Shown: positions 45,001 through 57,935 of the stretch, piece by piece
Layout of the letters: each line of letters begins with the position of its first letter
How positions within the stretch are numbered: position 1 is the stretch's first letter
NCBI GenBank assembly: GCA_032622095.1
Contig: CP136064.1
Span: forward strand, 272,701,614-272,765,613
DNA: 64,000 nucleotides
Reading direction: 5' to 3'
Source: Siphonodentalium dalli
Taxonomy: Eukaryota > Mollusca > Scaphopoda > Gadilida > Siphonodentaliidae
The notes under the pieces: generated by a model
Databases searched by the model: none
What the model was told of the DNA's origin: nothing
Seen by the model: the letters and a program-made list of their open reading frames with translations, nothing else
Position numbers and translations under genes: made by a program

Positions 45001-46270
45001 TAGCCAATGAGCCCGACGTTGTCCGGGCTATTCAAAAACCAAATTTCAAGGCGATAGCTCCATCCGTTTCCGAGATCTGGTCTGCGCATGCGCGAAGCTT
45101 GCGTCGCACGGGCTCGGCGACCCGATAAAATTCGTATCCGGGGCAAGATACATTTACACACCAAATTTTCAAGTCGATAGCTCCACCCGTTTCCGAGAGC
45201 TCTACCCAGCCCGACGTTGTCCGGGCTATTCAAAAAACAAATTTCAAGTCGATAGCTCTACCCGTTTCCGAGATCTGGTGTGCGCATGCGCGAAGCTGGC
45301 GTCGCACGGACTCGACGACCCGATAAAATTCATATCCGGGGCAAGATACATTCACATAGCAGATTTCAAGTCGATAACTCCACCCGTTTCCGAGATCTCG
45401 TTTGCGCATGCGCTGCACGGGCGCCGCATGGGCTCGCCAATACGACATAGTCGACCGCCTGGTCAAACTACACACACGTACCAAGTTTCGTCCCGATCGG
45501 TCGAGAATCGTAGATTTGTATAAATGACAGACAAACATACATACAGACAAACAGACAAACACACATAGGTCATCAAAATATATATGAGATACACGGAAGT
45601 CTCAAAATATATAGTAGACTAGCAGGTTAGCACGCCACTGGCGTGGTTCCTCTCATGGCTTTGTTCGGAAAAGCAATTGCAACAGCTTCCGAGACACGTA
45701 TGCTGCACCTAGGTGTAAAATTTCGTCGAAATCCGCCAGTCTTACCCGATTTGACCTTGAATTGATCAGCTTCAAGGTCAAGGTCGGGTCGGGGTCACAA
45801 TTTAACCCGTCCATGACACTTCCGCACAAAAGTACCCATAGGTAGCAAGTTTGAGCTCAATCGGTTCGAGTCTATAAAGGACACACACATATTTCTGGGT
45901 ACCACCAGTTTCAAGGTGAAGATCACCTCGGGCGGAAAAACTGACCCGATGAAAATCTCCCCCGTTCCTAGGAAACCCTAAGTACGTAAGAATTACACAC
46001 CACGCTCATGTCTGGATACAGTCATGCTCACGCCCGAATCCAGACGTAAGAATCACACTACACGCATACGCTCTTTACCAACGACACTGCGGATACGAAC
46101 GCTCTTTAACTATCAACGCGATTAACCCCACAGTGCCGTTTTTTTGACTGGGTGTGGAGAAGGGGTGCTCGGAGCTACACCAAAACGCCGCGACGACGCT
46201 TCCCGTGGGATTTGACCCTTAGATAGGAAGTTTGGTCTCAATCGGTGCAGGCGTTTTCGATTCTATAAAG

Positions 46271-46304
<34 letters not shown>

Positions 46305-47177
46305 TATATATTTATATACGGAGTTCTCAAAATATATAGTAGACTAGCAGATTAGCCCGCCACTGGCGGCATTCGTCCCATGGCTTTGTTCGAAAAAGCA
46401 ATTGCAACAGCTTCCGAGACACGTGTGCTGCCTTTGCAACAACTTTCGTTGAAATCTGCCAGTTTTACCCGACTTGACCTTTAATTGACCATGTTGAAGG
46501 TCAAGGTCGGGTTCTGGTCACGATTTGACCCGTCCAATACATTCCCCGGACAAAAGTACACATAGGTATCAAATTTCGTCGAAATCCGGCAGTTTTACCG
46601 GATTTGACCTTGAATTGATCATTTTGAAGGTCAATGTCAGGTCGAGGTCACAATTTGACTGGTCCATGAGACTTCCCGGACAAAAGTATGCCTATGTAGC
46701 AAGTTTGGACTCAATCGGTAGAGCCGTTTTCGAGTCTATAAAGGACACACACACATATATATCATTTGTGGGTACCCGTTTCAAGGTGAAGGTCAACTCG
46801 GGCGGAAAAACTGACCCGATGAAAATCTCCCCGTTCCTAGGAACCCCTAAGTACGAACACAGACATAAGAATCACACAACACGCTCATGTCTAGATACAG
46901 ACATGCTCATGTCTGGACACAGACATGCTCATGGCTGGACACAGACGTACGGTAAGAATCGCACCACACGCTCTTTATCAACGACACTGCGGATATGAAC
47001 GCTCTTTAACTATCACGCGATCAACACCACAATTCCAAGGACGGCGGCAGTGGGAATGGAGAATGAGTGCTCGGAGCTTCTGAAAAGCAATGCGACGACA
47101 CTGTCTGTGGTTTTACCCTTAGATAGGAAGTTTGAGCTCAATCGGTGGAGCCGTTTTCGAGTATATAAAGCCTATAT

Positions 47178-47248
<71 letters not shown>
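45000..47248. repeat. 2259-bp tandem unit, copy 2
   Basis: Near-identical to copy 1. Differences I saw are gttcgaaa/gttcggaa, atttgtggg/atttctggg, gaatcaca/gaattaca and the length of the terminal TA run (47197-47248). It is followed by cggagttatcaaaatatata. Confidence 0.9.
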
Positions 47249-47249
<1 letters not shown>

Positions 47250-48150
47250 GGAGTTATCAAAATATATAGTAGACTAGCAGGTTAGCCCGCCACTGGCGGC
47301 ATTTGTCGATCCAGTAATTTTTGTTTTTCAATGAGTTAATTCTGCCTTTTTAATGAAGAGAAATGATTGTACCCGTCCCGAGTTGACCATAAGTTAACTA
47401 ATACTGAAGTTGTCAATCAGAAACCATCTCGGACGAACGGACGGACAGACAGATATACCACTGGCGGGATTGGTGTATGAGCAAGGACACGGGCGCATGC
47501 GACATTGGTCACGAATTACCCGATTTAACTTTGAAATGACTATTGTGAAGGTCAAGATCAGGTCCTGGTAAGATTTGATAAAGGTGAATATTTGTATACA
47601 TGTAATTGAAGATCTACTATACTCCAACATTGTAGAAATATCACGGATATGTCACATGATAATGAGTTAACTAATACTGAAGTTATCAATCAGAAACCAT
47701 CTGGGGCGAACAGTCGGCAGACAGACATTCTGATTTAACATTAATTCGGCCCATTTCGCAACAACGCCACGTTGCCTATATCGCGATGTTGCGAACACTT
47801 TGGAGTGTTGTTATAATAACTAATAGATTGTCATGATATTGAAGCATTTGGGGAATGATATGTAGATGTCAGCTTATATTTGCACATTCCGTATACAATT
47901 TGCTTAGTTTTGGTGTGATTCATATTCTTGATTACACGAAGGTGGTAAATTAGTCTGCACTTTAACATATTTTTTTATGAATATTTAACGAATACACGAC
48001 GAACGTGTCAGCTTGATATTGTAATACGTTCTCCTAACGTACGATCGATTTATGTCGATCAAAGTTTTAAGCGTGCAATACTTATATATTCTTAAAATGA
48101 CAGAGTAAACACGTAATTATGTTTTAGATGGAAGAATTTAAATTATTTCT
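47249..48150. other. Fragments of the same repeat family, then nothing
   Basis: 47249-47310 is another start of the actagcaggttagcccgccactggcgg module. From 47380 to 47720 there is a loose duplication (taactaatactgaagtt.tcaatcagaaaccatc at 47394 and 47669). The rest is unassigned. Confidence 0.55.
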
Positions 48151-48179
48151 ATGCTAATTTCGAGCGATAACGCTGCGTT

Positions 48180-48420
48180 GATTGTAAACAAACGCTCTTT
48201 TATAACGACACTGCGGATACGAACGCTCTTTAACTATCAACGCGATTATCCCCACAATGCCAAGGAAGGTTGCAGTTTAAGGGTGAAGGAGTCGTCGCAC
48301 GGGCTCGCGAATGATTCGATGACATTTCCCGTGTGATTTTACCATTAGATAGGAAGTTTGGGCTCAGTCGGTCCAGCCGTTTTCGAGTCTATAAAGGACA
48401 CACACACACACACCCTCACT

Positions 48421-48476
<56 letters not shown>

Positions 48477-48530
48477 GCTATATATATATATATATATCTA
48501 TACGGAGTTCTCAAAATATATAGTAGAAAC
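48180..48530 (+). repeat. Further right-end fragment of the repeat family with CA/TA microsatellites
   Basis: Contains cgacactgcggatacgaacg, ctctttaactatcaacgcga, accattagataggaagtttg, cggtccagccgttttcgagt, (CA)n, (TA)n and the ending ctcaaaatatatagtag, after which unrelated sequence begins. This marks the right end of the family. Confidence 0.8.
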
Positions 48531-49118
48531 GAAGGCCACCCATAGCCTTTAAGTTCCACATATATAATAAAGAGAATCACTGTATTTTATTTTAATGGCT
48601 GCAAACTGGGACCGCATGCATCATGGTGTAACCGTGGTACACGCAGTGATGAAGCGGTAACCTTACTGCGATATTGGAGGTTACCTCAGTATAATACCGC
48701 AGTATTACCCGGGGTGACACAGGCCTGCAAATTTGAGGCGAACGACTGTTCCGTTCGCCTGGAGGTCACGCCAAAGTTTAATGTAGGTCTTGCGATAACT
48801 GATTCTCATCTTCATTTGAGACATTGAAAATTATTACGGTATTTCAATGAGTTGCCGGATGCCCATCTGCAGTTACTAATACCAATTGTAATGAAACAGT
48901 TTGTGTAACTCTTCTGCTGACCTATGGTATGGGTTACCTATGCACATAGTTACACATTACACATAATTTTGAAACATGCAGGCCCGTGACACAATGTTGG
49001 AGGTGGTCAGTTACTTTAAGTATAGCTGTATCTGTCGGCTACCGACTCCCCCCATCGTCATGTCATCATCATGTACATGTACTGATGATACGTGATCTTA
49101 TCAATTATGTACACATTG

Positions 49119-49244
49119 CAGATCTGTATCTAGATATTTCAGTGCAGGAATTAATTCCGGTTATAAACGCACTGGTCCACCGTCCATGTGCTACCACGAC
49201 CGAGTAACTTTCTAACCCTGTAGTGACACCAGTAGCGTTCTTTA
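49119..49244 (+). repeat. Diverged direct copy of 41815-41925 (right member)
   Basis: See the left member. Here an acceptor-like tacacattgcag precedes a frame reading SVQELIPVINALVH and ending TAA. The two members bracket the whole 42-49 kb repeat block. Confidence 0.55.
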
Positions 49245-49249
49245 AAGAT

Positions 49250-50880
49250 ACGGCCGGCCTTCGTGGTGTGTATAGCTGTTGAAATAGTCACATACGCAAA
49301 AAGCGTCGTAAAAAGAAATTATGTTATATAATAGACATATATTGTTCTTATACCAATCATAAATATCTCGTACATTGCATGTTATTGTGACGTTTGTACG
49401 CTTTGTTATGTAAACAAAAATGGTACAGAACCATTTTGTTTGTAGACAAACACTCGGAACTACCGAATCGTCAAATGCAAATGTTTTGTTACGCTATTGG
49501 CGACATCAACAAACACCAATATTTTATGTTTTTGAGATAATCGATTTTTAAAGTTTGAATCTCCGATGCGGGTCAACTATTAAGACTATGGATATATTTC
49601 TAACACTGTCCGATTTGAACATCATTCCTTTAATAGAATAAATAAGCATCACAAATCACAAATTAAATGTAATCCTGTTTTTGTGAAGAATACTGCAGGT
49701 AGGGTGCATATTTTAGTGCCTAGGACATGCTGGAACTTAATACATTATGAATAGTTCAAATAACACAATTGAACTGAAGTTCGTTAGAATGGCCACATTT
49801 TTCTATGTGGCAGAAATAGTAGGAAAATTATCACTCAGAACAAACAAAATAATCTCACATGTCTGAATTTTAACAGGTCATCTTGCAATTTAGAGAGCAT
49901 ATGGCATGTAATTGTTCTATGTACGCTAACTCAGTTGATATTCTACGATGCATTGTTTCATTTCAATTAGTTGTCTAACTTTGTATGTATGTCGGCATTT
50001 GGTCAAATAGAGCGTTGCCATGACACCATGTCACCCCCTATAAACCTAAACCGACTAAATTGACACTCGCTCCGAAACGGAGGCCACTACATATTCTAGT
50101 CGTTTATACTCGATTTTGAAATGAACTTAGAACAAATAGCTAATATTCTGTCTTTGATGTAAAAAGTGCTTTGGGAAAAAATTTCTACTGCCCTTTTAAA
50201 TAGGGTCCTATTTATTCCTGTTATGTCCATTTTGTAGTTTTAGTATGTGACTATACACATACAATAACATATACAAAATCCCCATGAATCCCAGAATGGA
50301 AAAATCGTCATTTTTGGGTCAATAGACAAGAATATGTAAACAAACACATTGTGAAATTGGAATCTTGTTGGTCAACAAATCTGCTGACAACAAACGCTGA
50401 GTCGAGTTCCCTAAATGTGACAAAACTATAGCATATCCTAAATATTGGTGCGTTTCATGGATTGAGAGAAGTTATAAATGTGACAGAAACCTGCACAAGA
50501 AACGCATTATTTTTGCAACATGCCATGGCATAATTATCCCTGTCATTGCATGCAAAATTTCGCTGCACAAATCAAAAAATGGCGGGCATAATGGAAAACG
50601 GAAGTATAGTAACATGAGAATTTTACGCTAAATTTCACATTATATTTTACATTTATACGTAAACTATAGGCGGAAATGGCTATATGTGTGTCACCATACA
50701 TGATGTTCAATCCTAATCCGATAATACTAAGTCATAGCCCGACGATTTGTCAATTCGGTGTTTCAAAATTTCAAAATGACGGCGAAAATTGCGATTTGAG
50801 GTCAACAATTGAAGTGTGTTTGTTGATTTTTCACTAAATCTTCACATATTGAATAAATTGATAGCCAATTAATAGTGACA
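49250..50880. other. Nothing recognised
   Basis: AT-rich, no array, element end or convincing exon seen. Confidence 0.5.
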
Positions 50881-51900
50881 TGTGCCATCATTCTAGTTTC
50901 CAAACCCGCCACTGGTCTCATAATACATCAAATGAGTGTCCCAAACCACATAACGAGTGCACGGTGTACCTACAAATCCATACGACGGGAACCCCAAATC
51001 CAAATATTGTCCCAAACCACCGAAAGAGTGTCCCTTTAATGCACCAAAAGAATTTCCTTAACCTGCCAGGTATAGTGCATTCAAACATATGCAAATAGTA
51101 TCCAACCCGCACATATAGAACCCCAAACCATGCATTCCAAACACACAATGATGTCTCAATCCACCCGATTAGTGCCCCAACCAATTCAAGAAATGTTCCA
51201 AACCACACTGGTAGTGCCACAAACTATACAACTGGTGTTCCAAACCACATAAACTGTGTCCCAAACCACCCAAACGAGTGTCCTTAGCCATCCAATGGGT
51301 GGTCTAAGCAATACAACGAGCACACAACGAGTGTGTCAAACCATTCAATTTGCGCCCAAATCCACACACAGAGTGTCCCGAACCATACAGTGTCAAATAG
51401 GCATTATGTACCTCATGCCACACATCTAGTATCACAACCATATGAGTAATGTCCTACGTCATACAACATGTGTCCAAAAATCACTCAAATGTCGTCTCAG
51501 TCGATTCTGCTAGTGTCCCAAATGACCCAATAAGTGACAAAATCGATGTCCCAAATCCAACAAAATATGGGTGTCCCAAACTATCCAACGGGCGTCACAA
51601 ACAACCAAGCTGGTGACCGAAACCATAAAACTAGTATAAAACCATCAAATGAGTTCCCAACCCACCCAACAGGCATCACGGCACATCTACTAACTGTCAT
51701 CTCAAAGCTTTCAAATAGTTTTCTACACTAGTTTGACACTCAGTATAATTATGGTGACGATCGGATGGTTTGGAACACTCATTTTGGCGGATTTGGACAC
51801 GATTTTGATGGTTTGGGACTCCAGATATTTATTAGGTGGTTTGCGGACACAATCTGGCTGATTTGGGACGCCAGTTTTATGAACTTGACCATTCGTCGAT
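50880..51900. repeat. Degenerate minisatellite of GTGTCCCAAACCACCCAACGA
   Basis: Many short units of roughly 25-45 bases built on gtcccaaaccac..aacgagtg run from 50890 to about 51700. From about 51740 to 51850 the units are inverted (ggtttgggac, ggtttgg.acac). Open frames on both strands here are translations of the repeat. Confidence 0.85.
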
Positions 51901-52179
51901 TGGTATTGAGACAATGTTAGTCGAAACTTGATCATGCTATGCATCTCTACTCTGGTTAACACCCGTATATATCATATTCTACCAGTAAAAATGCGGACAC
52001 TGTTTGATGTTGTGACAGGGAAGTGTATAGCCTTTAAAAATAGTATATATATCTATATTTGCAAATGTCTGTCTGTGTTGTATATAAATTCACGTGGGAC
52101 CATCTTGATAACATCAAAGGGTCTAACAGGGGTAACGTTTTACGAGGAAGCTAATGGTGCGGGTTAGAATGATCTAAAA

Positions 52180-53520
52180 TTCTTGTCAGGGTCAGAAAAG
52201 TGGGAGGGGCGTCAAATAAATTTGTAGCCGATTTCCACCATATTTATCCATAAGGATTTAAATACGTTAAAAGTGGCGCCGTTCGAGTCAGGGATGCACG
52301 GAACGGGAGAGGGACACCCAAATTGATAAAACTACTTTTACCAAATTGATTCACATTGTTCTCCATGATACGAGGAATATAATCGTGCGATTAAAGACGC
52401 CAAATCGGTGCCGTTTGGGTGTGAGACCGTGGGGTTTACATTTGATAAAAATTTGTTTAGTCGCCAATTACCACCAAACGTATACATAATCATCTCCATG
52501 ATATCAGTAGTATAATCGTGTGGTTTAAAGATGCCAAATTGGTGCCATTTGGATGAGAGATTGGGGTGGAGGAGGCAATAAAAATGTCAAACGTGGCGAC
52601 GTTCGAGTCTTAAAATTGGGTTCAGAGTAGGGGTGATGGGCACCAAACTTGATAGCAGAATTTTCAGCGCCGATTTCCACCAAATTTATAAAACTTCTTT
52701 TCCATGATAAATACATCTAATCGTGTGATTTAAAGACGCCAAATTGGTGACGTTTGGGTAAGAGGTTGGGCACTAAATTTGATACTAATTTGTTTAGCCG
52801 CCGATTTCCACCAAGTTTATATAAAATCATCTTCATAATGAGTCTAATTGTGTGCTTAAAGATGTCAAAAATGGCGCCGCTTTAGTCAGGGATAGGGAGG
52901 GGAGGGTCACAAAAACTGATACAAATATGTTTAGCGCCAATTTCCACAAAATGAATACACGACAGTCGTTCTTCTCCAACGATACCAGGAATAAAATCGT
53001 ATGGGTTAAAGATGCCACATTTGGTGCCTATATTTGAAAATGTATGTCTGTCTGCGTTGTTGGCAGATAATGGAGAGGGGCGCAAAAATAATGAAGTATA
53101 TGCACCAAATGTGATAAAACTTATTTTCGGCGACGATTTCCACCAAATTGATACACATTCTTCTCTGTGATACGAAGAATCTAATCATATGATTTAAAGA
53201 CGACTCATTGGTGCGGTTTTGGGTGAGGGATTTAGGTGGCATTAAATTTGATAAGAATTTGTTTAGTTGCTGATTACCACCTAACTGATACATAATCACC
53301 TCCATACTGTCAGGAATATAATGTACGTGGTTTTAAATATGCCCAGTCATCGAGTCATAATTGGGGAGCTGTGGGCACCAATCTGATACAATTATCTTTT
53401 ATTCTAGTTTCAACAAAAACCAAACACGATCTTCTCCGATGATACAAGAAATCAAATCGTGTGGTTAAAGATGCCACACTTTGTGCCTTTTGGGTCAGGG
53501 ATGGAGAGAAGAGGGGCACA
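52180..53520 (-). repeat. Degenerate ~143-bp satellite, reverse array
   Basis: The same satellite as 28130-29830 in opposite orientation. The marker gccgatttccaccaaatt recurs near 52232, 52460, 52670, 52803, 52936, 53133 and 53273, with ggcgccgttcgagtcaggga, gatacgaggaatataatcgt and taaagacgccaaatcggtgc blocks. Confidence 0.9.
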
Positions 53521-55934
53521 AACATTTTATAAGAATGTTTTACCCACCGATATGCACTGCAGTAAAATATAGTCATCTCAGGAAGTCGAGTTGGCTCGGC
53601 TATTGTAACAGCACACCCTTACCGAATTGTACCGGGTCATGTAACAAGCCCCTTAGACTTGTTTATAGTTTAATGCCATGAGCCTCCGGTCATTCTAGTG
53701 GCCCTTTTCAGGTGGAATGACAGTCCCAGGACGTTGAAGCGTTCACGTGACAACATGGTGCGTCCAGGTCGACGTCTTGGTTGCAATCTCAGACATTGGG
53801 GTAATGAGATATAAGAAACCGCGATCCCGTTTAAGTCCCCCCTGTAATGTGCCCAGTTTATGTATATAATTTCAACAGTCCTAAGTTTATGCATGCTATT
53901 GAGCCCACGTTGTTTAATGTCTTATATCAGTGACGTGCATCGTTTATTTAAGCAGTCCAGTAAGAAGTCGTAGAGCGAACCGACATAAAGCTTTCTGACA
54001 CAAGTGCACTCCGACCCGTGCAGATTGGGCAAAGTATCGATCTGAATAATTACGAATGCTGCCAAACCACTTTTATGTTCACCACTGTCGCCACTTTATC
54101 CCTTTCACGAAAGAGTAGAGCTATCCAACTAACGATTGGGAACACATATTCAGTCCTTAATACTTAGTTAATTATGTCAGGCTCTCAAGTAAAGCACCAC
54201 GTCCTCCTTGTGTTCAAACTTGAACAAATTACAAAAACCATCCATCGCGTCAAACAATGGTATTTGTTTCTGGATATAGTGTGCATGGGCCGGATCAACC
54301 AAGACAAGTTTCCTTCTCACTTTTCCCACAAGGTTCCACCCATTAGCTTAAGAAGATGGCTAGAATCCTTTAATCTCATTACATTAAAATACATCAAATC
54401 CCGTTGGTTGAACCGTGGCACTAAGATAACATCTATATTAGCCTTATTGATCTAAATTATGATAGTATGTTATTCTGATCGGTTTCAAATGGTTTTAACA
54501 TTGTGTTTAATTCCGTCCACTGCCTTAATGTGCCAAGTTCTGCTCAATTTGTTTCGGCATGGTTAGTCGGAATCCCAAAAATGCAACTGCATACCACAAG
54601 CTTTGAAATTATATGTTGTGCTTCATATTCGGTAGTAAAGACAGTATGGCGTATTTCGTGGATCATAAAGAGCGAGACAGTATTTGCCACCACCATGTGG
54701 CAACACAACAATACCTGATCTAAAGAGTGAAATATAGTTCGTTTTGATACTTCCGGTCACAATTTTGGAGGCAAACTCATCGGCAAATTCCAACTTGCTC
54801 ATAATATAAATCATTGTCATGGTATATTAAACAGTATAACACATGCACTTCACGATGCATTATCTCTGTAACCTAGATTAAACTGATTTAGTGTCAGAGT
54901 GCTAACTTTTGGACAATTATTTCATTGTTTATCTACATTGGTTTGACTATATCAGATGTGTGGTTCGTTTCGATAGTATTCGCGTTAGGTTCGTTTCTTT
55001 GTTGGATTAGGGTGTTTACACGCATGCATGTAATCTCTGTACTTGCCAGGTCACTTAAAATAATTGTTCGTGGGATAACCCATATGCTGGACGTTCTATC
55101 TAAATAATTACCAGTCCTCTCTTGATATATTTATAGCAGTTGTGGATCAGAATTTCCCCGACTTGAGGCTATATATGATCCCCGACTTGGGGCTATATAC
55201 ATGTATGATCCCGAAAGCTACTAGGCAGGGTGGCTAACTCTGAGCTAACATAATATATTGTACCTTCTTGTCCAGATTATTCCGACCGATACATTCCACT
55301 AAATCCCTTAGCGATTTGAAGCTTTCGAGACCCCACGCCAAACAAGCATCATGGTCGAACATATTCTATATCAAGCCTGTATATGCCAGACGTGTCGCTT
55401 CTGGTGTTCGTGCATTAATAAAATGCCAGATATCACACATACTTGACTAATTTCCGGATCCGTAAGAGAAGACATGTTTTGGACTGGCCTTAGATGTCCT
55501 GATAGCAGATAGTTTGACTTCGCTTATCACTACTTACTTGTCTGGCCTGTTAACAATGAACCGCTCGCGCGCAGGTGATTAATGTTGTCAATTATTGGCG
55601 TGGCCATGTAAAATACATGTAATACATGTATCGTACATACCGATATGACATGCATGTGTGTATCCACCCTTAGGCTTTCTTGCAATTCAATCATTTTCTT
55701 TGTATTAATCAGCTGGATTTTCATATGCAACTTGTCAATTCTTGCCCAAGCGGGGCCTCATTAATTACCATTCATCGCACGTATTCTAAGCTTTACTTTT
55801 AATAATAATTTTTTTGCCTACCTGTTAATGCCACTGCGGTGATCGGATAATTTATAGTGCAAATCTGTGAATCGAATCCCGCGTCGTTAATTCACACCTG
55901 TGCTTTTTTGTATATAAGAATTTGTAAAAACTAT
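53521..55934. other. No supported gene
   Basis: Open frames at 53670-53894 (minus), 54174-54455 and 55268-55450 show no motif I recognise and no matching splice structure. 55150-55200 has a short duplicate (atgatcccc/gaacttg.ggctatata). Confidence 0.45.
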
Positions 55935-56175
55935 ATGCTCGAGTCATAAATGGGGAGAGGTGGGGCTCCAAAGCTGATACAATTATGTTTAGCACTCATT
56001 TCCACAAAATTAAAACACGTTCTTCTCCGACGATACGATAAATCAAATCATGTGAGTTAAAGATGTCATATTTGGTGCTGTTGGGTCAGGGTGGAGAGAA
56101 GAGTGGCACTAACTGCTACATGAATATTTTAGTCGCCTATATCCACTAAAGTAATATATAGCCATCTCCATAATT
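55935..56175 (-). repeat. Stray units of the ~143-bp satellite
   Basis: About 1.5 units (cgagtcataaatggggagag, catttccacaaaatt, gttcttctccgacgatacg, aaagatgtcatatttggtgc), detached 2.4 kb from the main reverse array. Confidence 0.8.
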
Positions 56176-57599
56176 CGTTCAAATGAGTATTTTTGGCGTT
56201 CAATTCCACATTCACAACCTCAACAAAATTGAATGGTGACCGAATGAAGTCACTTGGACAAATATTTAAACGGGAATCGGGGCATTCATATGCACTGTGT
56301 ATATCCGACACCGGATTATATGCAGGAATATTTCATTTGTTTACACAATATGCCGATATTTGTTACCGAATATTCGTGATTGTTAAAACCATGACACAGC
56401 AGGAAGATAAAATCCCTCTGAATAATAGTAGATTATACTATACTTCTAAAATATACTATCTATAAATTCTGGATATAAAGTACGTCCTCAGAAATCACGA
56501 TTATTAGGTGAAATTGTATGGATAGTCTGCAACTTTGTCTGACAAACACCGATTTTTTATATCTAAAACGCCTGTATGTTTACATATTGCTATGCACATG
56601 GCAAAAGAAATGTCAGCAATAACTTACATAGCACCAAACATGAGGTTTTCGGCTGTTTATTAAAATTATTGGCGAAAGACATAATTATTGGTGTACTCTG
56701 AATTGCAGGAGCACTGTCGTGCAAAAAGCCCCAAACAATTGTAGGCAAATAATTGGGTCAATATGGGAGTCATATCATTATGGTGACGATTGTGTCATTT
56801 TGTTGCTTTTCAGCTCATTGGAACGCCACGTGTATACCAATTCAATGGTGACTTGTTTTTCAGCTTTAAAATCACATCAGAGGGGACTATCTAACAGAAT
56901 TCTAGTTGGCATGCTAAAATTGAAGGTCCTGTTTGAAATTTAACACAAACTATCATATTTGGCGATGGTTATGATACATATTTCCCCGAAACGCCAGACA
57001 TTGAAATGATCATAGATGATTATAGACCACCCATTAACTAATGTTCGAAGACAATTTTAGTTTACACCAAGTATGACTTCACACACCAGTGCTGGGTAGT
57101 AACTACACACCAACAACGGTTTAATAAATATAAAAAAATAAAATGTGCTGGGAACTATGTGAAATATGTCTTAGTGTCATTATAAATGTCACCATTGTAA
57201 CATCTGCATTATACATGTAGTTCGATAAAAGCCGTAAGTAGATGTTCATTTTAAAATTATAAAGTGCCTGCATAAGGACAGAAAGTGAAAATGCTAAACA
57301 TATTTATTTGTGATAAAACCTCACGTTCAAATTTATTTATTACCCCACCCCCTGATAATTTCGCAGAACTATTGTAATCAGCGGCGTCAGTTCGTCCGAT
57401 TCCCTGTCATGCTGTTAATTCCAGTTCAAATTATCCGATCGAAACGACACTTCGTACAGGAATGAAAATTAAATTATTGGGGTAAATTATGGTTCCAGTC
57501 CGATGTTTGTTTCTCTGATTTATGGCCATTTTATACACGTTTTTGTCGTATTATGTAATCAGTCTGTCTAGCCGTCCGTTTGTCCGCCGTCCGTTAACA
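56176..57599. other. Nothing recognised
   Basis: No supported exon or element. The open frames 56193-56465 and 56719-56943 lack motifs. Confidence 0.45.
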
Positions 57600-57935
57600 T
57601 TTTTAGTTTCCGATCGATAACCCTAGTTTGGGTTATTTGATCTGAACCAAAGATGGTGTGTGTATTTCCAAGCCAAGAATACAGACCAAGGTCTAACATG
57701 GGTTCCGTCCTTTTAATATACATGAGTTTGGGCTCTTTTTCGACTCAGAATTTGACTGATTTCATAACATTTCGGTTTCCGACCGGTAACTCCTGTTTGG
57801 ATTATGTGATTTGAACAAAAGCTGGTATGTGTATTTCCCAGCTAAAACTACAGGCCAAGTTTGAATTTGGGTTCTGTATAATTATTTTCACATGAGTTAC
57901 GGCCATTTTTCTACTTTTGACCGCATTTGGCATTG
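57600..57935. repeat. Two-copy degenerate direct repeat, ~165 bp
   Basis: tttccgatcgataaccctagtttgggttatttgatctgaac (from 57608) recurs as tttccgaccggtaactcctg (from 57775), with later blocks tgtgtatttccaagc and ggttc.gt. matching as well. Similar wording (aattatccgatcg, gtccggataat) continues to 58260, so this is part of an older, decayed repeat. Confidence 0.65.

Noticed and set aside
50918-51220. A 100-residue minus-strand frame with repeated WFGT/GLG phrases
   Set aside because: It is a translation of the minisatellite at 50880-51900.
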